Assembly: GCA_963750935.1 (NCBI GenBank)
Contig: CAVVSR010000006.1
Span: 124,001 to 188,000 of the forward strand
Reading direction: 5' to 3'
From: JACCXG01 sp963750935
Lineage (GTDB): Bacteria; Acidobacteriota; Vicinamibacteria; Vicinamibacterales; 2-12-FULL-66-21
DNA length: 64,000 bases
Under the pieces are notes generated by a model that saw nothing but the letters and a program-made list of their open reading frames with translations, was not told the DNA's origin and did not search any database. Made by a program: the position numbers and the translations under genes. Positions 37,356 through 47,847 of the stretch are shown here, piece after piece; position 1 is the stretch's first letter; every line of letters starts with the position of its first letter.

Positions 37356-40109
37356 ATGGCCCTCGCCGCAGGAACCCGAATCGGCGCCTACGAGGTTACC
37401 TCTGCGCTCGGCGAAGGCGGAATGGGCGAGGTGTATCGCGCACGCGACACACGATTGAAGCGTGACGTCGCGCTGAAGATTCTGCCGGCATCGGTCGCCT
37501 CCGATCCCGATCGCATGGCCCGGTTCGAACGGGAAGCCGAGCTCCTTGCCGCCCTCAATCACCCGGGAATCGCCAACATCTACGGTGTCGAGGTGGTCGA
37601 CGGCACGCTCGCCCTGGTGATGGAGCTGGTCGAGGGGGAGGACCTGGCGGAGCGCATCGCGCGCGGGCACATCCCGCTCGATGAGGCGCTGGGGATTGCG
37701 CGCCAGGTTGCGGAGGCGCTCGACGCTGCGCACGAGCGCGGCATCATCCACCGCGACCTCAAACCCGCCAACATCAAGCTTCGCCCGGACGGCACCGTGA
37801 AGGTGCTGGACTTCGGCCTGGCCAAGGCGATCGGACCGGCTGTCGAGACAGGTATCGATGGTCCCGGGATCAGCAATACGCCGACGCTCACGTCGCCGGC
37901 GATGACCGGGATCGGCGTCATTCTCGGCACCGCCGCGTACATGAGTCCCGAGCAGGCGCGGGGGAAGGCGGTCGACAAGCGCACGGACGTCTGGGCGTTC
38001 GGCGTCGTCTTTTTCGAAATGGTCACCGGGCGGCGGCCGTTTGCCGGCGATGACGTCTCGGACGTACTGGCTTCGGTCCTGGCGCGGGAACCTGATTGGT
38101 CGCACCTGCCGGGCGAACTGCCGCCCACCGTGGCGCAGTACCTCAGGCGCTGCCTTCACAAGGATGCGAAACGCCGCGTTCGCGACCTCGGCGACGTGCT
38201 GCTGGCGCTCGAAGGTGCGTTCGACGCGCAGGCGCCCACCGCTGCGCGCGCGGTGCGGTCGGAGCGGCCGCGCTGGAGCCGCGTCGCACAGATCGCAGCG
38301 GCCGCCCTGGCCGGTGCCGCGGCGACCGGTCTCCTGATGTGGGTTCGACGGCCGGTGGCGACCCCACCGGCCGTCGCACGGTTCGACGTCATTCTCCCTT
38401 CGGGAGCGGAGCTGCGCGGCCCCCAGCGTTCGGTCGTCGCCGTCGCGCCCGACGGCCGCGCCTTCGTCTACAGGGCGTCTGACGGCCTGTATCTCCGTTC
38501 GATCGGAGACCTGGAGCCACGGCTCATTCCTGGATCGTCGGAAGGGGACGGCCCGCAGGGCCCGCTGCAGGGGCCAGCGTTCGCCGCGCCATTCTTCTCT
38601 CCGGACGGAGAGTGGATCGGTTATTTCACGACCGGCGGACTGAAAAAGATCGGCATCGCCGGCGGGACGCCGGTCACCATCGCGTCCTCTCCATCTGCCT
38701 CTCCTGCTTACGGGCAGGTTTCCTACGGTGCCAGCTGGTCGGCTGACAACACGATTCTGTTCGGGCACAGCGGCGGCATCATGCGCGTCTCGGCCGATGG
38801 CGGCACGCCTGAGTTGATCGTGCCGACGATCAAGGACGAGCAGCTCTGGCGGCCACAATTGCTGCCGGGTGGCGACGCCGTGCTGTTCAGCGTGGTCGTG
38901 CCACGCACCGGCGCCGATGCTGACGGAGACGTGACCGTGCAGTCGCTGTCCTCCGGCAAGCGCAGCGTCATTGTCCCCGGCGGTAGTGACGCCCAGTATG
39001 TGTCCGACGGATATGTCGTGTACGCCGTGCGGAACGCGCTGATGGCGATCCCGTTCGACGCCGGCCGCCTGACGACCCTCGGCACGGCCGTGCCCATCGC
39101 GCAGAACGTGCAGCGACCGAGGGGTATTTACGCCGGTGGTGTGCACTACGCCGTGTCCAACCACCGGACGCTCGTCTACGTCGCCGACAGTCCCGTGCGC
39201 CGCGCGCTCCGCTGGGTGAACCGCGACGGGACGCCGGGGGAGGCGATCGGCGCCGTTCCCGAGGGTGCGGTCCAGGACCCGCGGCTGTCGCCCGACGGCG
39301 GCCGCGTGCTGGTCACTCGGGACGGGGATATCTGGATTTACGATCTCGCCTCGGGCCGCGGCAGTCGAGTCACGAAAGACGGCCGGAGCCAGATGGGTGT
39401 GTGGGACCCGACCGGCACGCGGGTCGCGTATTCGTCGCAGAGTGCCAGCATCATGGAAGCGTGGGTCGTGGCAGCGGACGGCAGCGATGCGCCGCGACAG
39501 TTGACGCACGACGGCGGTCGCGTCCACGTCGATTCGTGGTCGCCGGACGGCCGGATCGTGAGCGTGCACCGCCATACGGCGGCAGACTCGCGCATGCTGA
39601 TGATTCCCGTCGATCGATCCGGCGATCCGGCGGTGGTGTTCGCCGACGGCGAATCAGCGGCCGAGGGGGCGAGCTTCGCACTCGACGGCCGGTTCGTGGC
39701 CTACCACTCGCGGGACAGCGGTGTGCGCGAGATCTACGTGCGCCCGTACCCTGGACCCGGCGGGCGAACCACGGTGTCGGTCGGCGGCGGCGCCGAACCA
39801 CTATGGGCGCCGAGCGGCGAGGTGTTCTACAGGAACGCCGACGGGGACCGCATGTTCGCCGTCTCGGTGAAGACGTCGCCGGCCCTCTCGGTTGGCAAAC
39901 CGACACAGTTGTTCGAAGGCGGCTATTACGTCTCCCCGACCGGATCACCGCGCCCGCAGTACGACGTCACCGCCGATGGCAAACGCTTCCTGATGCTTGC
40001 CCCAGTGCGGAACGGGGCTGATGCCGCTGACGGCCGTGCCCGCTTCGTCGTCGTGCAGAACTGGCTCGAGGAGTTGAAGGGATCCGCCGCGGCGGGCGCG
40101 CTCAGGTGA
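37356..40109 (+). CDS. Ser/Thr protein kinase with TolB-like beta-propeller sensor
   Basis: 917 residues, uninterrupted. Kinase domain 8-280: P-loop ALGEGGMGEVYRARD, Lys in VALKILP, HRDLKPANIKL, DFGLAK, GTAAYMSPEQARGKAV. One membrane helix at about 310-330 (AAAALAGAAATGLLMW) separates it from a periplasmic propeller with TolB/WD40-like turns (FFSPDGEWIGYFTTGG, LSPDGGRVLVTRDGDIWIY, WSPDGRIVSVHRH). Known layout in Acidobacteria: extracytoplasmic sensing coupled to cytoplasmic phosphorylation. Unlike the kinase at 44359 it has no sigma factor next to it. It is convergent with the AlkD-like gene; the two stops are 6 bp apart. Confidence 0.95.
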   Translation: MALAAGTRIGAYEVTSALGEGGMGEVYRARDTRLKRDVALKILPASVASDPDRMARFEREAELLAALNHPGIANIYGVEVVDGTLALVMELVEGEDLAERIARGHIPLDEALGIARQVAEALDAAHERGIIHRDLKPANIKLRPDGTVKVLDFGLAKAIGPAVETGIDGPGISNTPTLTSPAMTGIGVILGTAAYMSPEQARGKAVDKRTDVWAFGVVFFEMVTGRRPFAGDDVSDVLASVLAREPDWSHLPGELPPTVAQYLRRCLHKDAKRRVRDLGDVLLALEGAFDAQAPTAARAVRSERPRWSRVAQIAAAALAGAAATGLLMWVRRPVATPPAVARFDVILPSGAELRGPQRSVVAVAPDGRAFVYRASDGLYLRSIGDLEPRLIPGSSEGDGPQGPLQGPAFAAPFFSPDGEWIGYFTTGGLKKIGIAGGTPVTIASSPSASPAYGQVSYGASWSADNTILFGHSGGIMRVSADGGTPELIVPTIKDEQLWRPQLLPGGDAVLFSVVVPRTGADADGDVTVQSLSSGKRSVIVPGGSDAQYVSDGYVVYAVRNALMAIPFDAGRLTTLGTAVPIAQNVQRPRGIYAGGVHYAVSNHRTLVYVADSPVRRALRWVNRDGTPGEAIGAVPEGAVQDPRLSPDGGRVLVTRDGDIWIYDLASGRGSRVTKDGRSQMGVWDPTGTRVAYSSQSASIMEAWVVAADGSDAPRQLTHDGGRVHVDSWSPDGRIVSVHRHTAADSRMLMIPVDRSGDPAVVFADGESAAEGASFALDGRFVAYHSRDSGVREIYVRPYPGPGGRTTVSVGGGAEPLWAPSGEVFYRNADGDRMFAVSVKTSPALSVGKPTQLFEGGYYVSPTGSPRPQYDVTADGKRFLMLAPVRNGADAADGRARFVVVQNWLEELKGSAAAGALR

Positions 40110-40115
40110 GCGCGA

Positions 40116-40914
40116 TCAGCACCTTCTCCGAGGCGGCTCGCGCGATCGCTCCTGAGCCGCCGGCGACGCGAATTTCTTCGACGTGGCGTGCGCCCAGCTC
40201 TTCTCGATGGACTCTGCTGCGTCCGGCGTCTTGCAGGCGGTATCGCCGTGGTCGACGTCGACCTTGCCGATGCGCGTCGCGGCCGCGAGCGCGGCCTTGC
40301 GCAGGCCGGGACTCCGACAGCCGATCCCGATGACGGCCAGATTCATTCCCTCGCGCTCCGCGTTCGGCGCGTCGTGGATGGCGCGAACGATCTCGGGGAG
40401 CCGTTTTTCGAAGAACGAATCAGGCATCGTCTCGTCGCGCCGAGCTAACTGCCCCAGGAGCGACCATCCGTGGCAGCGTTCCTTGTCGTCGCTCGACGCG
40501 AGCCACTGCGCGGCCTTCTTCGCCGCGTGCGGACCCTCGGCCGCGATCATGGCGACGTAGCCGACGCCCAGCCGGGGTGCGCTCGTCTCCCGGCCCCAGC
40601 GGTCGAGGTCGGCGGACGTCATGCGCGCGGGATCCACGATCTTGACGGCGAGGTTTCGCGCGTCGACGTTGCGGGTGTCCCACAAGGCGAGCGCCAGCTC
40701 GTGATCGACGTCGATCCGCTTCATCAAGGTCTTCAACGTGGCGAAGCTGACGCCGAACATCGGCTCGAGCGCGCCGTGACGGGCGTAGGTCTTCCGCGTT
40801 TGCGCCGAGCCAGCTTTCTCCAGCTCGCGCATGACATCGGCAACGCTCATTCGCGGCCTGGATTTCGAGGGTTTCGGGGTTGCGGGCTTCTTCGTCGAGG
40901 CTTTGGTGGTAGGC

Positions 40915-40916
<2 letters not shown>
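40116..40916 (-). CDS. AlkD-like DNA alkylation repair protein (HEAT-repeat fold)
   Basis: 266 residues. Helical HEAT-like array with MRELEKAGSAQTRKTYARHG, VSFATLKTLMKRIDVDHEL, ALALWDTRNVDARNLAVKIV and MNLAVIGIGCRSPGL, as in the AlkD/AlkC-related YP_-type proteins known as DNA alkylation repair enzymes. The N-terminus is a basic Lys/Pro-rich tail. The ATG (40914-40916) and its GAGGAAA lie in the right copy of the tRNA-Asp direct repeat, so its start region was created or kept at the repeat edge. Base-excision activity is family knowledge; catalytic residues were not confirmed. Confidence 0.8.
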
Positions 40917-41017
<101 letters not shown>

Positions 41018-41086
41018 TTCGACTCGCTGCCGCCTCGCCTCACGGCGAGCCGCAGGCTCGCTCATGGCGGGCCGCGTTCAGGGAGA

Positions 41087-41123
41087 ATGCCCTGAGCGAG
41101 CGAAGCGAGTCGAAGGGCAGCAT
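41087..41123. repeat. REP-like element, reverse orientation
   Basis: ATGCCCTGAGCGAGCGAAGC followed by GAGTCGAAGGGCAGCAT is the reverse complement type of the elements at 23710 and 23793. The outer GCCCT/AGGGC ends pair. The surrounding 41018-41191 holds no gene. Confidence 0.75.
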
Positions 41124-41191
41124 TCCCCACACAAATCGACAGCTTCGTCTCGGCAGGCCAGACTCCCTCGCACCGCGCGCCGAGGAGACGA

Positions 41192-41692
41192 CTACGGTAT
41201 GCCAGGCTTCTTGCGCGGGTCGTCAGCGGCGTTAACGTAGTTGATCCCCCACGGTCCGGTGCCATGGAGCTGAACGACCGTCTCCCCCTTTGCCGAGGCG
41301 AAGTGCCTGGTGCCGGAGGGAATGAGGGCGAAGGCCCCGGCCGGCAGCTCGTGTCCGCCGGTCTGCTGGAATTTCTCGCCGATGCCCATGACGAATGTGC
41401 CCTGCACCACCGTCACGTGCTCATCCGCTGGGTGCCAGTGCGGCGGAATCCGGTAGCCGTCCGGCATTTTGATACGAAGCGTAAACGGCCCGGGCTTCGA
41501 CGGATCACCTTCCAGGGTGGACGCCTGAGCACCTGGCGGCAGTGAAGCCGGACCCGCGGCCCACTTCGTCGTCGCCGGCGTGACCATGACGTGAGTCTTC
41601 GTTGTCTCTTGTGCCCCGACGGTGCTCCTCGTCCCTAGTGCAGTTGCCACCGTCAGCATTGCGAGTAGGTATACGGTTCGCGTTCTACTCAT
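41192..41692 (-). CDS. Exported cupin-domain protein
   Basis: 166 residues; GAGGAGGAG just upstream supports the ATG. Signal peptide (YLLAMLTVATALGTRSTVGAQ). Cupin motif 1 is PPHWHPADEHVTVVQGTFVMG and motif 2 is PAGAFALIPSGTRHFASAKG, giving the metal ligands His, His, Glu and His. Similar to ChrR-like cupins; role unknown, possibly a periplasmic metal-dependent enzyme or sensor. Confidence 0.87.
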   Translation of the reverse strand: MSRTRTVYLLAMLTVATALGTRSTVGAQETTKTHVMVTPATTKWAAGPASLPPGAQASTLEGDPSKPGPFTLRIKMPDGYRIPPHWHPADEHVTVVQGTFVMGIGEKFQQTGGHELPAGAFALIPSGTRHFASAKGETVVQLHGTGPWGINYVNAADDPRKKPGIP

Positions 41693-41798
41693 GACTCCTC
41701 CTCATCCGGAAGCTCGCGGCTGATAGAGCTGAGCATGGCCAATGCGCCGCCAATGCACCGCGCGACCCGACACGAATCGTGCGCGTTGACCTCTCTCG

Positions 41799-42413
41799 TC
41801 ACTCTCCGAGGACCAGCCTGCTGTACCAGAACTCCTGCGTCGAACCGAATGGAGTCGGGTGTTCTTCCCGAAGGGTCTCGTGCAGTTGGAACGGCTCTCC
41901 CAGCTCCGCCGCCAGCGCCTCCGGCGAATACCGCACGGCGGGGAGGCCGCTGCACATCTGCGGGCCTCCGGGTCCGAACGTCGCCATGATCACGGAGCCC
42001 CCGGGGCGCAGGGCGGTGAGCAGGTGTGCTCGATATCGCGCCCGGTCGTTGGCACTGGTGAGGAAGTGGAAGACTGCGCGATCGTGCCAGATGTCGACGG
42101 CGGGAACGGACCATTCGCCGGCGACGTCCGCCTCGATCCATTCGACTCGGGCGGCATCGGTGCCGAGCCGCTCCCGGGCCCGCGCTAGCGCCGCTGCGGA
42201 AATGTCGAGCACTTTCACGCAGGTCGAGGCCCGGTCAATCAAGTAGTCCACGAGACGGGAGTCTCCGCCCCCAACATCAAGAATTCACGTGTACGGCTTC
42301 AGACCGGCGGCGTCGAGCAGGCTGGCCGACACCGTCGGCGCTGGTTGAAACCAGCTCACAGCGGTGGACGCTTTGGTCGTGTAGACGCGCTCCCAATGGT
42401 CTTTGCGATCCAT
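41799..42413 (-). pseudogene. Class I SAM methyltransferase interrupted by in-frame TGA
   Basis: Read from the ATG at 42413: MDRKDHWERVYTTKASTAVS begins a known small methyltransferase type, and the frame stays open to 41799 except for one TGA at 42285-42287 (codon 43), immediately before the SAM-binding motif ILDVGGGDSRLVD. After it come VLDISAAALARARERLG, VEWIEADVAGEW, DIWHDRAVFHFLTS and the C-terminal FWYSRLVLGE. Total 204 codons. No frame change is needed, unlike other breaks here. Either a C-to-T change (CGA Arg would fit), a read error, or recoding. Translation might also restart at a GTG at 42251 without the SAM motif, which would be inactive. Confidence 0.75.
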
Positions 42414-42560
42414 GCTGCCTCCGCGGCCAAGCCTCAGGGCCGGTTCAACCGCATCACCGCATATTCTCGCCCGTCACGTCGGCACAACGCCAAACATTTG
42501 CCACCTCTGAAAGCGCATCTGCACCCCGACGCGTCCGCCCGATTCAATCCCGTCCCGCCG

Positions 42561-43667
42561 TTAGTTCGTGTCCGGCGGTATGGCGACAAAACCGTGCACG
42601 GCGCCGCCGCTCACGACCGCGTACTGGCCGACAACGACGCCAGCTGAGTTGACACCGAACGCTACCGTCGCGAACGCTACCGTGCCCAAGGGCGCACCGG
42701 CACAGCCGGTTGGTTCCTCGCACGTGAAGTCGAGCGTAATCGGGCCGAGGCTCCCCGCGTTCTGCAAGAAGCCGTGACGTTTCGCGGCAGGCTCCCCGGA
42801 ATAACGGAAGGTCCCGACGAATTGCTGGTTGGGATTGATGTCCCAGATTGCCGTGAGATTCGCTCCGTCAGGGTCGTATGGCGTGAGCATGCCGTTCCGA
42901 ACCACGTACCCGTGCTGTTGGTTGGACATGTCCATGAAAAGCCCGACGATCGTGTGGCCGCCGCCGGGTATCCCCCCGTTGTTCATCGACATCGGAATGT
43001 CCATCGCGTCAGCGAGCTGCCCGCCGTTGGCGAGCAGGCTGAAGGTACCGGATCGCGTCCACGCGGCGCCGTACATGGACGGACCGAGATCGTGATCGTG
43101 GACGCAGCCGTAGATATCGCCGTCGGCAGTAATGCGCTGGGCGATGGCGCCAGGGTGGTGGTGCTGCTGCCCGTTCTCATCGACGGTAGTGGGAAACATC
43201 ACGGTCGAGAACTGGCCGCGCCGGTAATGGAACCCTTTGATGCAGGCCGGACTGGTTGCGCCTGGGCAATAGAGCGGCGAGTACTCAGGAGGCGGGTTGC
43301 TCGAATTGTGCACCGGAGCGGTGTACTGACCGACGATCTCGCCGCTGGCGTTGATGCCGTTGGCGACCGTCGCACGCACGCCGGGCACCGGAAAATCGAG
43401 GCTGGTGAACCGCCCGCCCGTGAGCAGGAACCCGTGCTGTTGTCCGCCGGCGACGTAGGAGCCGACGATCTCGCCACGCGAGTTGATGCCTCTGGCGCTG
43501 GTTTGTGCCGCGACCTGGCCGGGCGCGAGCCCTGCGGGACAGGCGGAGGCGGCGGCCGTAGCCGGGCAGTGGACGTCTATCGGGACGAACCTGTAGGGCT
43601 GGGCGAACGCTTGACCGGCCAGCATGAACGTTCCCGAAATCACCGAGAAGAGCGCCTTCATTGTCAT
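42561..43667 (-). CDS. HAF-repeat exported protein
   Basis: 368 residues from the ATG at 43667, with AGGAG seven bases upstream. Signal peptide ALFSVISGTFMLAGQAFAQ. The body is built of repeats with the pattern GINSRGEIVGSYVAGGQQHG, GINASGEIVGQY, RITADGDIYGCVHD and GVNSAGVVVGQYA, which matches the extracellular HAF repeat family. Function unknown. Divergent from the sigma factor gene with 122 bp between them, where control sites for both would lie. Confidence 0.85.
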   Translation of the reverse strand: MTMKALFSVISGTFMLAGQAFAQPYRFVPIDVHCPATAAASACPAGLAPGQVAAQTSARGINSRGEIVGSYVAGGQQHGFLLTGGRFTSLDFPVPGVRATVANGINASGEIVGQYTAPVHNSSNPPPEYSPLYCPGATSPACIKGFHYRRGQFSTVMFPTTVDENGQQHHHPGAIAQRITADGDIYGCVHDHDLGPSMYGAAWTRSGTFSLLANGGQLADAMDIPMSMNNGGIPGGGHTIVGLFMDMSNQQHGYVVRNGMLTPYDPDGANLTAIWDINPNQQFVGTFRYSGEPAAKRHGFLQNAGSLGPITLDFTCEEPTGCAGAPLGTVAFATVAFGVNSAGVVVGQYAVVSGGAVHGFVAIPPDTN

Positions 43668-43789
43668 GAGTTGACTCCTGAGAAGGATCGCGCAAGTGAG
43701 GTCCAAATTGGGCCAGTGCGACGATCGCTTGCGAGAAGGCGGCTGGGTCTCTATGCTAAACGTCTACGGCTCAACCATTTGCAAATCAC

Positions 43790-44362
43790 ATGGCGACCCG
43801 GCCGGATGTGACCGCGCTGCTGGCGCAATGGGGGAACGGTAATCCTCACGCGCTGAACGAGTTGCTTCCGCTCGTTTATGCGGAGCTGCGTCGAATCGCT
43901 GCACGCCAGCTTCGCGCCGAACGTGTTGGCCACACGCTTCAGCCGACGGCATTGGTCAACGAGGTCTACCTTCGGCTGGTTGACCAGCGGCACGTCGATT
44001 GGCGGGATCGGGCTCATTTCTTCGGCGTCGCAGCGCAGGTGATGCGCAGGATTCTCGTGGATCACGCGCGCCGCCATCGTGCGAGCAAACGCGGTGACGG
44101 CGTTCCGAGCGTGTCACTAGACGAAGCGAAGGACGCTGTCGGTCCGGATGGCATCGCAGTCCTCGCGCTGGACCAGGCGCTCGATCGCCTTGCCGGCCTC
44201 GACGAAGGTCTCGCCCGTGTCGTAGAGCTTCGCGCGTTTGGCGGACTGACGATCGAGGAGGCCGCCTGTGTTCTCAAGGTCTCCCCAACAACCGCCAAGC
44301 GCGAATGGCGTACCGCAAGGGCGTGGCTCACGCGCGAACTTGGCCTCGAGGGACGGCCGTGA
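43790..44362 (+). CDS. ECF-type RNA polymerase sigma factor (SigK-like/TIGR02999 type)
   Basis: 190 residues. Region 2: LLPLVYAELRRIAARQLRAE, TLQPTALVNEVYLRLVDQ, DRAHFFGVAAQVMRRILVDH; region 4: LARVVELRAFGGLTIEEAAC and LKVSPTTAKREWRTARAWL. This is the group that occurs in Acidobacteria and Planctomycetes next to Ser/Thr kinases. Its stop overlaps the GTG start of the kinase (GTGA), so the two are translationally coupled and the kinase is a likely partner, replacing a classic anti-sigma factor. No -35/-10 target can be named. Confidence 0.93.
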   Translation: MATRPDVTALLAQWGNGNPHALNELLPLVYAELRRIAARQLRAERVGHTLQPTALVNEVYLRLVDQRHVDWRDRAHFFGVAAQVMRRILVDHARRHRASKRGDGVPSVSLDEAKDAVGPDGIAVLALDQALDRLAGLDEGLARVVELRAFGGLTIEEAACVLKVSPTTAKREWRTARAWLTRELGLEGRP

Positions 44363-47210
44363 ACGAGAGATGGCAACGCGCCAAAGCGCTGTTCGAGGCA
44401 GCGCTGGAGCACGCTCCCGATGACCGCGCTGCCTTCGTCTCCTCGGCCGTCGGAAATGACGAGGAGCTGCGACGAGAAGTCGAGTCACTGCTGCGGGCCG
44501 ATGCAGCGGGAGCCAGCGTGCTCGACCGGCTGCCGCTGGCGGACGCGGCGGTGATTGCGGCGGGAAGCAGCGACTTGGCGTCAGTCGACGGTCGTCTTCA
44601 ATCCAGTCTAAGCGCCGGACATCGTATCGGCGCCTACGAAATCACCGCGTTACTCGGCACCGGCGCCATGGGCGAGGTGTATCACGCGCTCGACCCTCGG
44701 CTGAATCGCGGAGTTGCGCTGAAAGTTCTGCCGCCATCGTTCGCCGCCGATGCCGATCGTCTCGGGCGATTCAAGCGGGAAGCCCAGATGTTGGCCGCGC
44801 TGAACCATCCGAACATCGCCGCGATCTACGGATTCGAGGACGGGAGCGGCGAGCAGGCGCTCGTCCTGGAATTGGTAGACGGGCCCACGCTGGCGGAAAT
44901 GATTGCGCGTGGTCCGCTGAGACTGGACGAGACGCTCACCATGGCGCGCCAGATCGCTGACGCGTTGGAAGCAGCGCACGACAAAGGCATCATCCATCGT
45001 GACTTGAAGCCGGCCAACATCAAGATCGCAGGCAATGGTGACGGTCAAGGTGCTCGACTTCGGGTTGGCGAAGGTTTGGGAGGGAGCACCCGGCGCCGCG
45101 CTTTCCGGAACGTCCGACGATGACATCGTCGCAACTCGGTGAGCGGGCGATCCTCGGGACGCCGGCGTACATGAGTCCGGAACAGGCTCGAGGAAAGAGT
45201 CTCGACAAACGTACCGACATCTGGTCGTTTGGATGCGTTCTTTTCGAAATGCTCACGGGCCGCACGGCATTTGGCGCTGAGACGATCTCCGACACGATCG
45301 CTCGCGTGCTCGAACGGGACCTCGAGTGGGATGCCCTGCCGGCGTCGTGTCCTCCTCGCATTCGCGATCTGCTGCGCCGTTGCCTGCAGAAGGACCCGAG
45401 CCGGAGGCTGCGCGACATCGGTGATGCCCGGCTCGAGCTGGACGAGGCCGGCGCGCTCACCGTCCAGCCAACAGAGAAAGATGCGATCGGACTCACGAAC
45501 CGGGCCATTGCAAGGAGCTGGTTGTTCCGGTCGACGGCCGCCATCGCCCTCGTCTTACTGGCCATCGCGATCGGTGCGCTGATGTTCGGCCGCAATGCCC
45601 CCGTGTCGCAACCCGCCTTTCGTCAGATGACGTTCCGGCACGGCTCTCTTCGCGGCGCCAGGCTCGCTCGCGATGGTCTGACGACGGTGTACAGCGCCGC
45701 GTGGATCGGAACGACGCAGGACCTCTACGTCATTCGACCCGAAAGTGTGCAGTCGGGTCCACTCGGGATCCCACACGCCGGCATTTTCTCGGTCTCGCCG
45801 AAAGGCGAGCTGGCGGTTGCGCTCGGCTGCCGGTTGAACTGGGGCGAGTGCATCGGCACGCTCGCTCAGGTGCCAATCACTGGTGGCGTCCCGCGCCCGC
45901 TCGCCAAGGATGTTCATGGCGCCGACTGGAGTCCGGACGGACAGACTCTCGCCGTCGTGTCGTTCGCCGGCGGGAGGTATCGGCTCGAGTACCCCGTCGG
46001 GAAGGTCCTGTACGAGCCTGCTGGCTGGATTACCTACGCGCGAGTCGCGCCGAATGGTGAGCGCATCGCATTTCTCGACCACCCGCGGCTCGGTGACATC
46101 GGCGGTTCGGTGACGGTCATCGATCGAGCCGGGAAGAAGGTGACGCTCTCATCCGGGTGGAAGGCACTGCAGGGACTCGCGTGGTCGCCTACGAATGACG
46201 AGGTCTGGTTCACCGGCTCACGCAGCGGGAAAGGCGGCAGCTCTGCTCTCCACGCCGTGACGCTCGCGGGACGCGAGCGCCTGGTCTTCTCGTCTCCTGG
46301 CACACTCAAGCTGCACGACATCTCTCCGGACGGCCAGCGTGTGCTGTTGACGCGAGGCACGACCCGCGGGGCCGTCGTCTCGCTCGGTCCGGATGGCGGT
46401 AAGGAACGCGAGCTCTCGTGGTTCGATTACTCGACGGTCGCCGACCTCTCGAAGGATGGAAAGACGCTGTTGTTCTACGAGTGGGGAGAAGGGGTTGCCG
46501 CGAAGCCGACGGTCTTCGTTCGAGGGACGGACGGCAGCGATGCCATTCGCCTGGGCGAAGGCCGGCCGCTCGCGTTATCGCCTGACGGCCAGTGGGCGCT
46601 TGTCGTCCAGGACGAAGCGTCCACGCAGATGGCGCTGCTGCCAACCGGTACTGGCGAAGTCAAGCCGTTGCCGCGTGGGCCGATCGCGGAATACCTCGAC
46701 TGGGCCGTGTGGTCTCCTGACAGTCGCCGCATCTTCATCGCGGGCCGCGATGCGTCCGACGTGCGTCGAACCTACGTCCAGGATATCGCCGGCGGTGAGC
46801 CGAGACCCGTGACCCCCGAGGGATTCGTGGGACTGCTGCTCTCGCCTGACGGACGGACGCTGGCCGCTGTCGATCGATATGGTGAGTACTACCTGTGCCC
46901 AGTGGATCGCGGATCGGATCCCCGCCCCTTACCGGGCTACGTGGACGGCGACGCCCTGCTGCAGTGGAGCGCCGATGGACAGTCCCTGTTCGTGCGCGAG
47001 GCCGGCAATCTCGCGCTCCGCCTGTTTCGCCTGGACGTTTCCAGCGGGATCCGCGAGTTCTGGAAGGAGCTCGTCCCACCCGATCCGTCGGTTCTGACCG
47101 ACATCGGCTCGGATCCCGGACAGGTGCGGATCACCCCTGACGGAAGGAGCTACGCATTCACTTACTGGACGTTCGAAGGCGAGCTCTACGTCGCTCAGGG
47201 CCTTAAATAG
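44359..47210 (+). CDS. Ser/Thr protein kinase with TolB-like propeller, sigma-factor partner (two frame breaks)
   Basis: 949 residues after removing two extra bases. N-terminal helical region (WQRAKALFEAALEHAPDDRA ... ELRREVESLLRAD) typical of sigma-linked kinases, then the kinase: ALLGTGAMGEVYHALD, VALKVLP, HRDLKPANIKI, VKVLDFGLAKV, GTPAYMSPEQARGKSL. Membrane helix about 390-412 (STAAIALVLLAIAIGALMFG). The periplasmic part has TolB-like turns (DGRTLAAVDRYGEYYLCPVD). Breaks near 45035-45044 (just before VKVLDFG) and between about 45100 and 45135, both net +1. Starts with GTG at 44359 overlapping the sigma stop. Confidence 0.92.
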
Positions 47211-47277
47211 GGCCTCAAATGGCGGATCCTGTTGACCGGCTGAGTTTTTGGGGCTATGGTTCAGTCAGGAGGCTCCG

Positions 47278-47847
47278 ATGCGGCAAGTTCTCGTCGTCGT
47301 CGCGGTCGCAGCGTCAGCGCTGGTCCAGAGCGCCGTCCCCATTCATGCCTGTGGCGACAAGCTGATGATGCTGGGGCGCGGCATCCGGTTCCAGTCGAAG
47401 CACACACCTCGGGCCGCAGCCGTCCTCTTGTACCTCCCGGAAAGCGCCACAGGTCAGGCGCTGACCGATCCCAAGCTCGAATCGGCGCTTCGCGAGGCTG
47501 GCCACGCCGTGCGCGCCGTGACGTCGCAACCCGATCTGGAGAGCGCGCTTCAAGGCGGGACGTTCGACGTCGTCCTCGCGAACGTGACCCATGCCCCGGA
47601 GCTCGAGAAGGCCAAGGCGCTCGCGGAACGGAAGGCCGTCTTTCTTCCCGCGATTTATCTGGTCGCGCCGGGAACCCAGCCAACCTCGAAACAACAATCC
47701 AAAGCCGAGCGCGACAGAGCGTCGAAGGACTTCGCCGTCATCGTCGAGGTGCCTGGACGGCCGGGTCACTACTGCCATGCCGTCGATCAGGCGATGGAGC
47801 TCAAATTGAAGCGCGAGAAGGCGGCCGCGTCAGCGGCCCTAGCGTGA
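47278..47847 (+). CDS. Exported protein with receiver-like fold, unknown function
   Basis: 189 residues; GGAGG lies five bases before the ATG at 47278, so a longer reading from 47248 is not used. Signal peptide VLVVVAVAASALVQSAVPIHA. The body alternates strands and helices in a response-regulator-like way (AAAVLLYLPESATGQ, LESALREAGHAVRAV, FDVVLANVTHAPELEKA, AVFLPAIYLVAPGTQ) but the acidic phosphorylation pocket is not evident. The next gene overlaps as GTGA, so both likely act together in the envelope. Confidence 0.75.
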   Translation: MRQVLVVVAVAASALVQSAVPIHACGDKLMMLGRGIRFQSKHTPRAAAVLLYLPESATGQALTDPKLESALREAGHAVRAVTSQPDLESALQGGTFDVVLANVTHAPELEKAKALAERKAVFLPAIYLVAPGTQPTSKQQSKAERDRASKDFAVIVEVPGRPGHYCHAVDQAMELKLKREKAAASAALA

